A stretch of 32,465 bases of DNA from Bacillota bacterium. GTDB taxonomy: Bacteria; Bacillota; Dehalobacteriia; UBA4068. Each line of letters opens with the position of its first letter. Position 1 is the stretch's first letter. Below, piece by piece: positions 25,900-32,465 of this stretch. A program made the translations under genes and the position numbers. The stretch covers positions 1 to 32,465 of the forward strand of contig JAUNBC010000002.1 in assembly GCA_030527285.1 (NCBI GenBank). The letters run 5' to 3'. Below the pieces are notes generated by a model. It was not told the origin of the DNA. It did not search any database and saw only the letters and a program-made list of their open reading frames with translations.

Positions 25900-25928
25900 T
25901 ATCCGCCGGCGGCTGTGGGCGAAAAACG

Positions 25929-25942
25929 AGCGATTTTGCGCT
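25929..25942 (-). terminator. Weak terminator-like hairpin after the CobS-like gene
   Basis: AGCG arms (25929-25932 and 25939-25942) form only a 4-bp stem, followed on the minus strand by CGTTTTT and on the plus strand by a run of T. It may terminate the CobS-like transcript, but the stem is short. Confidence 0.3.
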
Positions 25943-25947
25943 TTTTT

Positions 25948-26712
25948 TCATATCGTCTTGAGCAGCAGCGTTATCGACAGCCACACCGCCAAAAACAGGA
26001 TCTCTCCCCAGGCCACCGCTGCGCCATAGCAGCCGTCATCCAGCGCGCCGGCCGCGTTTAGCCGCCGCACCGCGAACAGGTAAATGCCCGCGGCTACCGC
26101 TAACAGCGCCGAATACAGAGTCAGCGAACTGAACGGCACGATGATCGCCAGCGCCAGGCCGGTGGAAAAAATGAAGCTGTTCTTGCTGAACTCGCGATGC
26201 AGCCAGCCGGGAAACACTGCCGGATAGGAATAGACCAGCCAGCACATGATCCAGCGCGAGAATACCTGCGCCGGTATCAGCAGTATAAACTGCGCATAAA
26301 AGAAGCGGTAAAAGCAATAGTAGATGAAAAACATGAACAGCAGCCAGCCGACGCCCCAAAACTTGCCGGCGCGTCCCAGCCGCCGGTAGTTTGGCCGCTC
26401 ATAATACTCGCCGTAATCAACGGCCATATTAGGCGGCAAACGCTTGGCGGTCAGGCCGTCGGCCACGGTCACCAGATCGCGCAGCATCACGCCGCCGCCC
26501 AGCATCACGTTGATCGCCACCAGCATCGCCGCCGCGCCGCTCGCCGGCATCACCACGAATAAGCGCGCTGCGAGATAGAGCAGCGCGCCGCATAGCAAGC
26601 CCAGCAACGGCAGCAGGCGCAGGGCGCGCGGCAGAGAATCATCCGCCGCCTTGATGCGCCGCGGTACCGGCATAAACGTCATTTTTGACAATAGCAGAAA
26701 GAACTCTTTCAT
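25948..26712 (-). CDS. Divergent CobS-like membrane protein
   Basis: This 254-residue integral membrane protein has about six hydrophobic segments and resembles adenosylcobinamide-GDP ribazoletransferase (CobS), which joins the lower ligand to cobinamide-GDP. The resemblance lies in the overall length, a PLLGLLCGALL first helix, a VADGL motif and the end segment GAAVAWGEILFLAVWL. Family CobS proteins carry an acidic D-x-x-A-D-x-x-D-G pattern; here it reads RDLVTVADG, so two of its acidic residues are lost. No other cobalamin gene is present. It follows the coiled-coil gene by 36 bp. It may be a diverged homologue with another substrate, or nonfunctional as CobS. Confidence 0.55.
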   Translation of the reverse strand: MKEFFLLLSKMTFMPVPRRIKAADDSLPRALRLLPLLGLLCGALLYLAARLFVVMPASGAAAMLVAINVMLGGGVMLRDLVTVADGLTAKRLPPNMAVDYGEYYERPNYRRLGRAGKFWGVGWLLFMFFIYYCFYRFFYAQFILLIPAQVFSRWIMCWLVYSYPAVFPGWLHREFSKNSFIFSTGLALAIIVPFSSLTLYSALLAVAAGIYLFAVRRLNAAGALDDGCYGAAVAWGEILFLAVWLSITLLLKTI

Positions 26713-26748
26713 TGCCTTTCGCCTCAGGATGGAGCCATAGACTTATTG

Positions 26749-27075
26749 CTATATTATTCCACCCCGACCGCTTTTTTCCTCTAAATCCTGCAAGCGCGTA
26801 TTGGCCTGCAACAGCCGTTTTGCCAGCGCGACGCTGCGCCGCTGCATACGCCCGCGTTCATCCTGCCAGCGCTGCTGCTGCTGCGCATGATCCTGCTGCA
26901 GCGCCTCCAGCATGCTCATCACCACGCGGCGGCTGATGCGCAGACTGTATATATTCTCCTCCAAACGGCGGATCTTTTCCTCATAACGCAAAATATCCTG
27001 CTCCAGACAGCTGATCTGCGTTTGGCTGTCCAGAGCGGATCTATCAACGCTATCGAACACAGGCACTTTATCCAT
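26749..27075 (-). CDS. Small coiled-coil protein of unknown function
   Basis: This 108-residue protein is not one I recognise. Residues about 18-100 are almost entirely heptad-like, rich in Leu, Gln, Glu and Arg, and predict one or two long coiled-coil helices. There is no signal peptide or membrane segment, so it is probably cytoplasmic. A TTG at 27081 is in frame but lies one base past the GGAGG site; the ATG at 27075 has proper spacing and gives MDKVPVFD, so I start it there. It precedes the CobS-like membrane gene and may be co-transcribed with it. Confidence 0.7.
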   Translation of the reverse strand: MDKVPVFDSVDRSALDSQTQISCLEQDILRYEEKIRRLEENIYSLRISRRVVMSMLEALQQDHAQQQQRWQDERGRMQRRSVALAKRLLQANTRLQDLEEKSGRGGII

Positions 27076-27097
27076 CGGCAACCCTCCTTCGGCTGAT

Positions 27098-27103
27098 ATT
27101 ATA
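27098..27103 (-). promoter_or_regulatory. -10 box upstream of the coiled-coil gene
   Basis: A perfect TATAAT on the minus strand lies about 23 bp before the start codon. No convincing -35 box is visible, so only the -10 is called. Confidence 0.35.
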
Positions 27104-27130
27104 TGCTAAAGAGAGGGTAAATATTTGCGC

Positions 27131-27949
27131 TCAGGCGCGAGGGCGATGCTCCGCTAAAACGCCCAATTGCGTGACCGTAGTGATACGGCAGCCGATCTCG
27201 CGGACGCCCGACACATGATAGTCGGAGCCGCCGGTCATCGCCAGCCGCCAGCGCCGCGCCAACTGCGCGTACTTGCGCTCCGCCGCGCGGTCATGCTCGG
27301 GGTGATAGACCTCGATGCCGCCGATGCCGGCTTCGACCAGCCGCGGTATCAGATTGTCCGGCACGTTCAGCCCCGGATGCGCCAGCACCGGCACGCCGCC
27401 GCCGCGCAACACCATATCCACCGCCTCCAGCGGCGACAGCTTGGGCCGCGCTACATAGGCCGGCATACCGCGCCCCAGCCATTTGCCGAAGGCCTCGCGT
27501 ATCGACGCACAATAGCCGCAAGCTACGAGCTCCTCCGCGATATGCGGCCGCCCCAGCGAGGCGCTGCCGCCGGCCTGCTCGCAAATACGCTCAAAACTCA
27601 GCGGCATACCCAACAGCGTCAGCCGCTCCACCATCTTTTCCAGGCGCCAGCGCCGTGCCTCCGCGATCTCCGCCAGCCGCTTATCGTCGCGCATCTTCCG
27701 CTCATCCAGCCAATAGCCGAGTATATGCACGTCGCTTTGCTGCTGCTCCGCCGACAGCTCGACGCCGGCGATCAGCGTGATCCCCAGCCGCTCGGCCGCC
27801 GCGTGCGCCTCGGCCACGCCGTTCAACGTATCATGATCGGTAAGCGCGCAGCCGAGCAGCCCCTTGGCCGCGGCGGCTTCCACCACCTGCGTCGGGCTGA
27901 GCTTGCCATCCGAGGCCGTGCTATGTATATGTAGGTCAAATCCGCTCAT
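27131..27949 (-). CDS. PHP-domain phosphoesterase (TrpH/YciV type)
   Basis: This 272-residue protein has the metal-binding PHP motifs in order: H7 and H9 in DLHIHS, D14 in SDG, D38-H39-D40 in TDHDT, E64 in GVELS, LAHPG in the second half and GGSDYH near the end. Relatives include E. coli YciV (RNase AM), which acts on 5' ends of RNA and on 3',5'-bisphosphonucleotides. A similar nucleotide or RNA end-trimming role is plausible but inferred. The ATG lies 12 bp past the dipeptidase stop with only a weak GGTG site, so translation is probably coupled to that gene. Confidence 0.88.
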   Translation of the reverse strand: MSGFDLHIHSTASDGKLSPTQVVEAAAAKGLLGCALTDHDTLNGVAEAHAAAERLGITLIAGVELSAEQQQSDVHILGYWLDERKMRDDKRLAEIAEARRWRLEKMVERLTLLGMPLSFERICEQAGGSASLGRPHIAEELVACGYCASIREAFGKWLGRGMPAYVARPKLSPLEAVDMVLRGGGVPVLAHPGLNVPDNLIPRLVEAGIGGIEVYHPEHDRAAERKYAQLARRWRLAMTGGSDYHVSGVREIGCRITTVTQLGVLAEHRPRA

Positions 27950-27961
27950 CTTCGCACCGTT

Positions 27962-28900
27962 TTATGCCGTTTGTCTGGGTAATAAATCCGTCAGCACGCG
28001 CCGCATATTCTCGCCCGCCACCTTCTCGATCACCGCCTCATCCACACCGGCGGCGCATAAAGCGTCATACAGCAGCGGCAGGGATTGCAGCCCCTCCATA
28101 CCGTCCGGCAGCTGCGTGCCGTCAAAATCGCTGCCGATGGCCACCGCCTCCGTACCGGCTATTCGCAGGGCATGGCGTATATGCGCGCCGACGGCGGCAA
28201 TATCGCGGCTCAAGCCGAGAAAATCGGGGACAAAGGTGACGCCGACCACGCCGCCGGCCTCCGCCACGGCCTTGAGCTGTTCGTCGTCAAGATTGCGGCG
28301 ATAGGGATGGAGCGCGTCGCAGCAGGTATGCGAGACGATAAACGGTTTTTTCGCCGCCCGCGTCAGCTCCCAGAAGCTGCGGCGGCTCAAATGCGCGCCG
28401 TCCACCACCACGCCCGACTGCTCGCACAGCTCGATCAGCTCCAGGCCGTCGGCGCTGATCCCGATATCTCCGGCGCAGCCTCCGGCATAGGAATTATCGC
28501 CGTTCCAGGTCAGGCCGATCATACGCAGCCCGCGCTCGATATAGGCTGACAAATGCTCGCAGCGAGCGCCGAGCGGCGACGCGCCTTCCATAGCGAGCAA
28601 CGCCAGCGGGCAGCTTGGCTCCAGCAGCTGCTCGCGGTACAGCAGCAGCCGCGGCGCAGCCGGCACGGCGGCGATATCGTCCAGCAGTAATTGCAGCAGC
28701 CGCCGGAAATGACCGGCCTCGCGGCCGGCATATTCGGCCTCGTCCGTCCACAGCGCCAGGACGGCGACGTCCAGATACCCGGCGATGCGCCGGTAGTCGC
28801 TGTGCGCCTGCGGCAGCTCGGCCAGGGACGGTTGTTTTAGCAGCCATAGCGGCGTATCGGCATGACAATCTATGCGCAGCGGCCTGGTCTTTTTACTCAT
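27962..28900 (-). CDS. Membrane dipeptidase family (M19) peptidase
   Basis: This 312-residue zinc peptidase belongs to the renal dipeptidase family, which hydrolyses dipeptides and sometimes beta-lactams. Metal and active-site motifs are present: H13 and D15 in DCHADTP, the glutamate in LLAMEG, the histidine in VVVDGAHLSRRSFWEL, the second histidine in VSHTCCDALHPYRRNLDDEQ, and GSDFDG. No signal peptide is seen, so it is likely cytoplasmic. A longer frame begins at 28942, but the ATG at 28900 overlaps the ymdB stop in an ATGA and has a GGGAG site, so the start is placed there. Confidence 0.92.
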   Translation of the reverse strand: MSKKTRPLRIDCHADTPLWLLKQPSLAELPQAHSDYRRIAGYLDVAVLALWTDEAEYAGREAGHFRRLLQLLLDDIAAVPAAPRLLLYREQLLEPSCPLALLAMEGASPLGARCEHLSAYIERGLRMIGLTWNGDNSYAGGCAGDIGISADGLELIELCEQSGVVVDGAHLSRRSFWELTRAAKKPFIVSHTCCDALHPYRRNLDDEQLKAVAEAGGVVGVTFVPDFLGLSRDIAAVGAHIRHALRIAGTEAVAIGSDFDGTQLPDGMEGLQSLPLLYDALCAAGVDEAVIEKVAGENMRRVLTDLLPRQTA

Positions 28901-29679
28901 AGCGACGGCTCCCAGAAATTGATCACTTCCAGAGCGGCGCATTTGCCGCGCTCGTCAATATCGAAGATGATACCGTTGAATTGCAGATCGCCCGCCGCCG
29001 CCTCGAAGCGCGGCGAGACGCCGGTCAAGAAGCGCTGCACGATGATCTCCCGCTCCACTCCAAGCACCGAATCACGCGGGCCGGTCATGCCGGCGTCGGT
29101 GATATAACCGCTGCCGCGCGGCAGGATGCGCGCGTCGTTGGTCTGTATATGCGTATGCGTGCCGACCATCGCGGCCACGCGCCCGTCCAGGTACCAGCCC
29201 AGCGCCACCTTCTCCGACGTGGCCTCGGCATGGAAATCGACGAATATCGCCGCGTCCGCGGCCTCCTCGAGACGGATGATCGCATCCATGCTGCGGAACG
29301 GGCAATCAAAGGAGGGCATGAACACGCGGCCGATGATATTGCATAACAGCAGCTTCCGCCCTTTGATCTCGAACAGCCGCCAACCTCTGCCCGGCGTACC
29401 CGGCGGATAATTGGCCGGACGCACGATATTCGGCTCGGAATCAATAAAGCTGAATATCTCCTTGTTATCCCAAGTATGATTGCCCATGGTGAAAGCGTCC
29501 ACGCCGATATCGGTCAGCTCATGCAGCAGCCGCCGGTTGATGCCGAAGCCACCGGAGCAATTCTCGCCATTGGCGATAGTGAAGTCGATCTGCTTTTCCG
29601 CCAACAGACGCGGTAAATGCTCGATCACCATTTTACGTCCCGGCGCGCCGTAAATATCACCGATAAATAATAGCCTCAT
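28897..29679 (-). CDS. ymdB: YmdB family metallophosphoesterase
   Basis: This 260-residue calcineurin-like phosphoesterase hydrolyses 2',3'-cyclic nucleotides in B. subtilis, where it affects biofilm and sporulation decisions. Metal ligands are visible in FIGDIYG, NGENCSGGFG, MGNHTWDNKEI, VDFHAEATSEK and GTHTHIQTND. Length and motifs match the family fully. It lies downstream of rny, the usual order; YmdB and RNase Y are functionally linked in B. subtilis. A terminator separates the two here. The ATG has a GGAGG site, and the stop overlaps the dipeptidase start. Confidence 0.95.
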   Translation of the reverse strand: MRLLFIGDIYGAPGRKMVIEHLPRLLAEKQIDFTIANGENCSGGFGINRRLLHELTDIGVDAFTMGNHTWDNKEIFSFIDSEPNIVRPANYPPGTPGRGWRLFEIKGRKLLLCNIIGRVFMPSFDCPFRSMDAIIRLEEAADAAIFVDFHAEATSEKVALGWYLDGRVAAMVGTHTHIQTNDARILPRGSGYITDAGMTGPRDSVLGVEREIIVQRFLTGVSPRFEAAAGDLQFNGIIFDIDERGKCAALEVINFWEPSL

Positions 29680-29724
29680 TACGCCTCCAGTATTCCGCGC
29701 GCTGCCGCCGTTCTGCGCATAGGG

Positions 29725-29750
29725 AAAAGGCTGTCCTGCGACAGCCTTTT
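29725..29750 (-). terminator. Terminator between rny and ymdB
   Basis: Perfect 11-bp arms (29725-29735 and 29740-29750) close a 4-base loop just past the rny stop, and the 3' arm ends in TTTT on the minus strand. Only 45 bp remain before ymdB, with no clear promoter, so ymdB probably relies on read-through. Confidence 0.8.
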
Positions 29751-29760
29751 GTTATTGCGC

Positions 29761-31302
29761 TTATTTGGCGTAATCGACGGCGCGGGTCTCGCGGATCACC
29801 ACGACCTTGATCTGCCCCGGATACTCCATCTCCGCCTCGATCTTCTTGACGATATCGCGGGCGGTGCGCGTAGCCATCAGATCGTCGATCTTCTCCGGCT
29901 GGACGATGATGCGGATCTCGCGGCCGGCCTGAATGGCAAAGGATTTCTCCACGCCGTCAAAGCTGTCGGCGATCTCCTCCAACTTTTGCAGCCGCTTGAT
30001 ATAGTATTCCAGCGACTCGCGGCGCGCGCCCGGACGGGCTGCGGAAATGGTATCCGCCGCCTGCACCAGCGCCGCCTCCAGCGATTCGACCTCGATATCG
30101 CCATGATGCGCCATGATGCAATGCAGCACCTCGGGGCTTTCCTTATACTTGCGCGCGATATCGGCGCCGATCACCGTATGCGAGCCTTCGACCTCATGGT
30201 CGATGGCCTTGCCGATATCGTGCAGCAGGCCGCCGCGCTTGGCCAGCGTGATATCCGCGCCCAGCTCGGCCGCCATCACCCCGGCCAAATGCGAAACTTC
30301 TATCGAATGCTTGAGCACGTTCTGTCCATAGCTGGTGCGGAACTTCAGCCGTCCCAGCAGTTTTATCAGCTCGGCGTGCAGGCCGTGTACGTTGGTGTCG
30401 AAAGTAGCCTGCTCGCCCTCGTCCCAGATGCGCTGCTCGACCTCCTTGCGCGATTTTTCGACCATTTCCTCGATGCGTCCCGGTTGGATGCGGCCGTCAA
30501 GTATCAGCTTCTCCAGGGCTACGCGCGCGATCTCGCGGCGTACCGGGTCGAAGCCGGACAGTATCACCGCCTCCGGCGTATCGTCGATGATCAGGTCGAT
30601 GCCGGTCAGCGTCTCCAGGGTGCGGATATTGCGCCCCTCGCGGCCAATGATGCGGCCCTTCATCTCCTCATTGGGCAGCGCTACCACGGATACCGTGGTC
30701 TCGGCCACATGATCGGCAGCCACGCGCTGTATCGCCGAGGCGACGATCTCGCGGGCGCGCTTCTCGCCCTCCTCGCGGGCGCTGTTCTCGATATCTTTGA
30801 TCAGTATCGCTGCTTCGTGCTTGATCTCGTCCTCAATGCTCGCCAGCAGTATTTGCTTGGCGGCGGCGGTGGTGATGCCGGAAATATCTTCTAATTCCTG
30901 CAATTTCTGCTGCTGCAATTCCTCGACCTTGGCGATCTTGGCTTCCAGGTCGCCGTCACGCTTACGCAAGGATTCCTCGCGGCGCTCGATGGCTTCGAGC
31001 TTGCGGTCGATATCTTCTTCCTTCTTCAGCAGCCGTCTCTCCTGATGCTGGATCTGATTCTGCCGCTCCTTGTTATCGCGGTCGGCCTCGGTGCGCAGCT
31101 GGTGTATCTCTTCTTTAGCCTCGAGCAAGGCTTCTTTTTTACGCGTCTCGCTCTCTTTTTTCGCGTCGATGAGTATTTTGACCGCCGCTTCTTCAGCGGA
31201 CTTGATGCTGGCTTCGGCCAGCTTTTTACGAATAAAGTATCCTATCGCCACGCCCAACAGGCAGGCGGCGATAACGATAATTCCCCAGACTAAACTGTTC
31301 AT
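29761..31302 (-). CDS. rny: Ribonuclease Y
   Basis: This 513-residue membrane-anchored endoribonuclease starts bulk mRNA decay in Firmicutes. One N-terminal transmembrane helix (about residues 4-23) is followed by a long charged coiled coil to about residue 200. The KH RNA-binding domain has [10 protein letters not shown] at 217-226. The HD catalytic domain contains H361-D362 in [17 protein letters not shown]. The C-terminal domain ends with [15 protein letters not shown], normal for the family. The ATG has a GGAGGTGA site. Expression seems to pass through a structured leader with a terminator 55 bp before the start codon. Confidence 0.98.
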   Translation of the reverse strand: MNSLVWGIIVIAACLLGVAIGYFIRKKLAEASIKSAEEAAVKILIDAKKESETRKKEALLEAKEEIHQLRTEADRDNKERQNQIQHQERRLLKKEEDIDRKLEAIERREESLRKRDGDLEAKIAKVEELQQQKLQELEDISGITTAAAKQILLASIEDEIKHEAAILIKDIENSAREEGEKRAREIVASAIQRVAADHVAETTVSVVALPNEEMKGRIIGREGRNIRTLETLTGIDLIIDDTPEAVILSGFDPVRREIARVALEKLILDGRIQPGRIEEMVEKSRKEVEQRIWDEGEQATFDTNVHGLHAELIKLLGRLKFRTSYGQNVLKHSIEVSHLAGVMAAELGADITLAKRGGLLHDIGKAIDHEVEGSHTVIGADIARKYKESPEVLHCIMAHHGDIEVESLEAALVQAADTISAARPGARRESLEYYIKRLQKLEEIADSFDGVEKSFAIQAGREIRIIVQPEKIDDLMATRTARDIVKKIEAEMEYPGQIKVVVIRETRAVDYAK

Positions 31303-31349
31303 GATTCACCTCCATAGTTGTAATAGTGCGGTTATCCGCGTATTTTTGC

Positions 31350-31379
31350 AAAAAAATAAACCGAGCAAAAACTCGGTTT
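31350..31379 (-). terminator. Terminator in the rny leader
   Basis: An 8-bp stem (31358-31365 with 31372-31379) with a 6-base loop is followed on the minus strand by ATTTTTTT (31350-31357). It lies between the leader promoter and rny, and would also end recX transcripts. The loop TTTTTGC is complementary to GCAAAAA just downstream (31344-31350), which could form a competing fold. Confidence 0.85.
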
Positions 31380-31383
31380 TGGC

Positions 31384-31470
31384 TATAGATGAAATTAGCC
31401 GGACTGATGGCGGCAAAATATATATGATTATCAACGAAGGACAATAATAATATATATAAAATCATCTATA
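31384..31470 (-). ncRNA. Candidate three-way-junction leader RNA upstream of rny
   Basis: On the minus strand the closing stem is 9 bp (31462-31470 with 31384-31392). The first arm pairs 31444-31457 with 31418-31431 with one mismatch, plus two G-U pairs. The second arm is GCCG/CGGC (31411-31414 with 31398-31401). The terminator hairpin begins five bases after the closing stem. A promoter, a junction-type fold and a terminator before a gene is the layout of a riboswitch or attenuator, or of a short standalone RNA. I cannot assign it to a known class. The region is far more AT-rich than its surroundings. Confidence 0.45.
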
Positions 31471-31515
31471 ACAAAAAATTCATAACTGAATTCAAAACAC
31501 AGTTTTTACACATAT

Positions 31516-31544
31516 ATAATAATATTTTTCAACTCCGTTGTCAA
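31516..31544 (-). promoter_or_regulatory. Promoter of the rny leader
   Basis: On the minus strand TTGACA (31539-31544), 17 bases, then TATTAT (31516-31521). It starts 12 bp after the recX stop and would begin transcription near 31509, giving about 150 nt before the terminator. Confidence 0.85.
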
Positions 31545-31555
31545 GGAAATAAAAA

Positions 31556-32131
31556 CTATTCGTTGTCTGAAAGAATGTTTTGCAGCGCCTGACGGATCAA
31601 AGCATAGGAAAAGCCCTTCCTTTGCAGCCGTGCCAGCAGTTTTTGCCGCTGCCGGTACTGCCGCGCGCCTTCGTCCATGCCGCCGCCATCATTGTCCGCG
31701 TCATCGTCCGCGCCGTCCCCGACCAAGGCCGCGCCGCCGCGCGATAATTGCCGGGCGATCAGCGTTTGCAGCGCCGCCAATTCCTGTTGCTCGCCGTACT
31801 CCTCATCCAGCGCCTGCTCGATCAGCGCCGCGTCTACGCCTTTATCCGCCAATTCGCGCGCGATCAGCCTCCGCCCGCGCGGGCTGTAATCGCGGCGGCT
31901 GCGCACAAAAGCCTGCGCATAGCGCAGTTCGTCCAGATAGCCCAGCCGCTTTAGCCGCTCCAGCGCCTCGGCCAAAGGCTGCGCCGCCGCGCCGCGCGCA
32001 CGCAGCTTATTGCACAGCTCCTGCTGCGAATACTCACGGCGCGACAAATAGGCCAAGGCTGTGGAGAATATTTTCTCCGGCGCCTCGGCCAAGTCTTGCT
32101 TTATGCCTTTTGCCTTATTCCGCGTCGTCAT
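31556..32131 (-). CDS. recX: Regulatory protein RecX
   Basis: This 191-residue protein modulates RecA filaments. It shows the three-helix RecX repeats: [23 protein letters not shown], then [21 protein letters not shown] and [22 protein letters not shown], and a last repeat [16 protein letters not shown]. An acidic, Gly/Asp-rich stretch of about 20 residues ([18 protein letters not shown]) interrupts the region before the last repeat and looks like a lineage-specific flexible insertion. Its ATG lies 17 bp inside the 3' end of recA in another frame, with only an AGG as a ribosome site, so translation is probably coupled to recA. Confidence 0.93.
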   Translation of the reverse strand: MTTRNKAKGIKQDLAEAPEKIFSTALAYLSRREYSQQELCNKLRARGAAAQPLAEALERLKRLGYLDELRYAQAFVRSRRDYSPRGRRLIARELADKGVDAALIEQALDEEYGEQQELAALQTLIARQLSRGGAALVGDGADDDADNDGGGMDEGARQYRQRQKLLARLQRKGFSYALIRQALQNILSDNE

Positions 32132-32465
32132 CCTGAAGCGCTTCGCTGCCGCTGACGCCGACCTTGATCAGCGATGATTGCGCCGCCTTCTCGCGTATCT
32201 GCAGCTCTACTTCCTTCATCACCTGCGGATTATTCTCCAGATATTCCTTGGCGTTCTCGCGGCCCTGACCGATGCGCTCGCCGTTATAGCTGTACCATGA
32301 GCCGGTCTTTTCGATGATCTTCATCTCCGAGGCGATATCCAGCACATTGCCGGAGGCGGAAATACCCTTGCCGTACATGATATCGAATTCCGCGACCTTG
32401 AACGGCGGCGCGACCTTATTCTTGACGATCTTGACCTTGGTGCGGTTGCCGATGATCTCGGTACC
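32115..32465 (-). CDS. recA: Recombinase RecA, C-terminal part
   Basis: The last 116 residues of RecA are present; the gene runs off the right edge. The fragment opens [36 protein letters not shown], the conserved end of the ATPase core, then the C-terminal domain with [22 protein letters not shown] and an acidic tail EALQDDDAE. RecA drives homologous recombination and the SOS response. Its promoter and any LexA site are outside the window. The 3' end overlaps recX. Confidence 0.98.
   Translation of the reverse strand, partial: GTEIIGNRTKVKIVKNKVAPPFKVAEFDIMYGKGISASGNVLDIASEMKIIEKTGSWYSYNGERIGQGRENAKEYLENNPQVMKEVELQIREKAAQSSLIKVGVSGSEALQDDDAE

Noticed and set aside
31226-31465. 79-codon minus-strand frame upstream of rny
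   Set aside because: It crosses the terminator and continues out of frame into rny; no ribosome site precedes it, and the leader RNA explains the region better.
1-32465. CRISPR array, transposase gene, prophage or toxin-antitoxin pair
   Set aside because: No regularly spaced direct repeats, transposase motifs, phage structural genes or paired small toxin and antitoxin genes were seen; apart from the intergenic element and the CobS-like region the window is core genome.

Overview
The window is a 32 kb piece of a GC-rich bacterial chromosome in which every convincing gene lies on the minus strand, so genes are read from right to left. The gene set is that of a low-GC-phylum (Bacillota/Firmicutes) anaerobe despite the high GC: an HrcA/CIRCE-controlled dnaK operon, RNase Y beside YmdB, two-subunit GlyQ/GlyS, a LytR-CpsA-Psr protein, pyruvate phosphate dikinase, and an RNase E/G beside a B12-type radical SAM protein. 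Together these suggest a Negativicutes-like or clostridial lineage. That placement is inference from gene content; no rRNA is present.

Layout from right to left. (1) 32465-31556: the 3' end of recA, overlapped by recX. (2) 31544-29761: a strong promoter, an AT-rich structured leader that folds as a three-way junction and ends in a terminator, then rny. (3) 29750-27131: a terminator, then a tight ymdB / M19 dipeptidase / PHP phosphoesterase cluster. (4) 27103-25948: a small coiled-coil gene and a divergent CobS-like membrane protein. (5) 25899-20839: an LCP-radC-dnaE operon. (6) 20766-19295: gdhA with its own promoter and an operator-like dyad. (7) 19294-18713: about 580 bp without a credible gene, packed with long nested inverted repeats and two terminators. 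(8) 18678-11563: sigma-A-type promoter, CIRCE and hrcA-grpE-dnaK-dnaJ-prmA-mtaB. (9) 11517-8422: glyQ-glyS. (10) 8406-5679: ppdK with its own promoter and terminator. (11) 5602-831: a DUF362 gene, a fused radical SAM/DUF2344 gene and an RNase E/G gene. (12) 834-54: a near-consensus promoter, rplU-rpmA and a terminator.

Most genes are housekeeping: protein quality control, glycyl-tRNA charging, RNA decay, replication and recombination, nitrogen assimilation, and PEP/pyruvate interconversion. Several start codons were moved to sites with proper Shine-Dalgarno sequences (rplU, DUF362, hrcA, dnaE, the coiled-coil gene, the dipeptidase).

The least explained parts are the structured gdhA-hrcA intergenic element (18713-19227), the three-way-junction leader upstream of rny (31350-31544), and the orphan CobS-like protein with an eroded active-site motif. 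L27 lacks the cleavable N-terminal extension usual in this phylum, and no prp gene lies between rplU and rpmA. The PPDK regulator gene often found between glyS and ppdK is absent.
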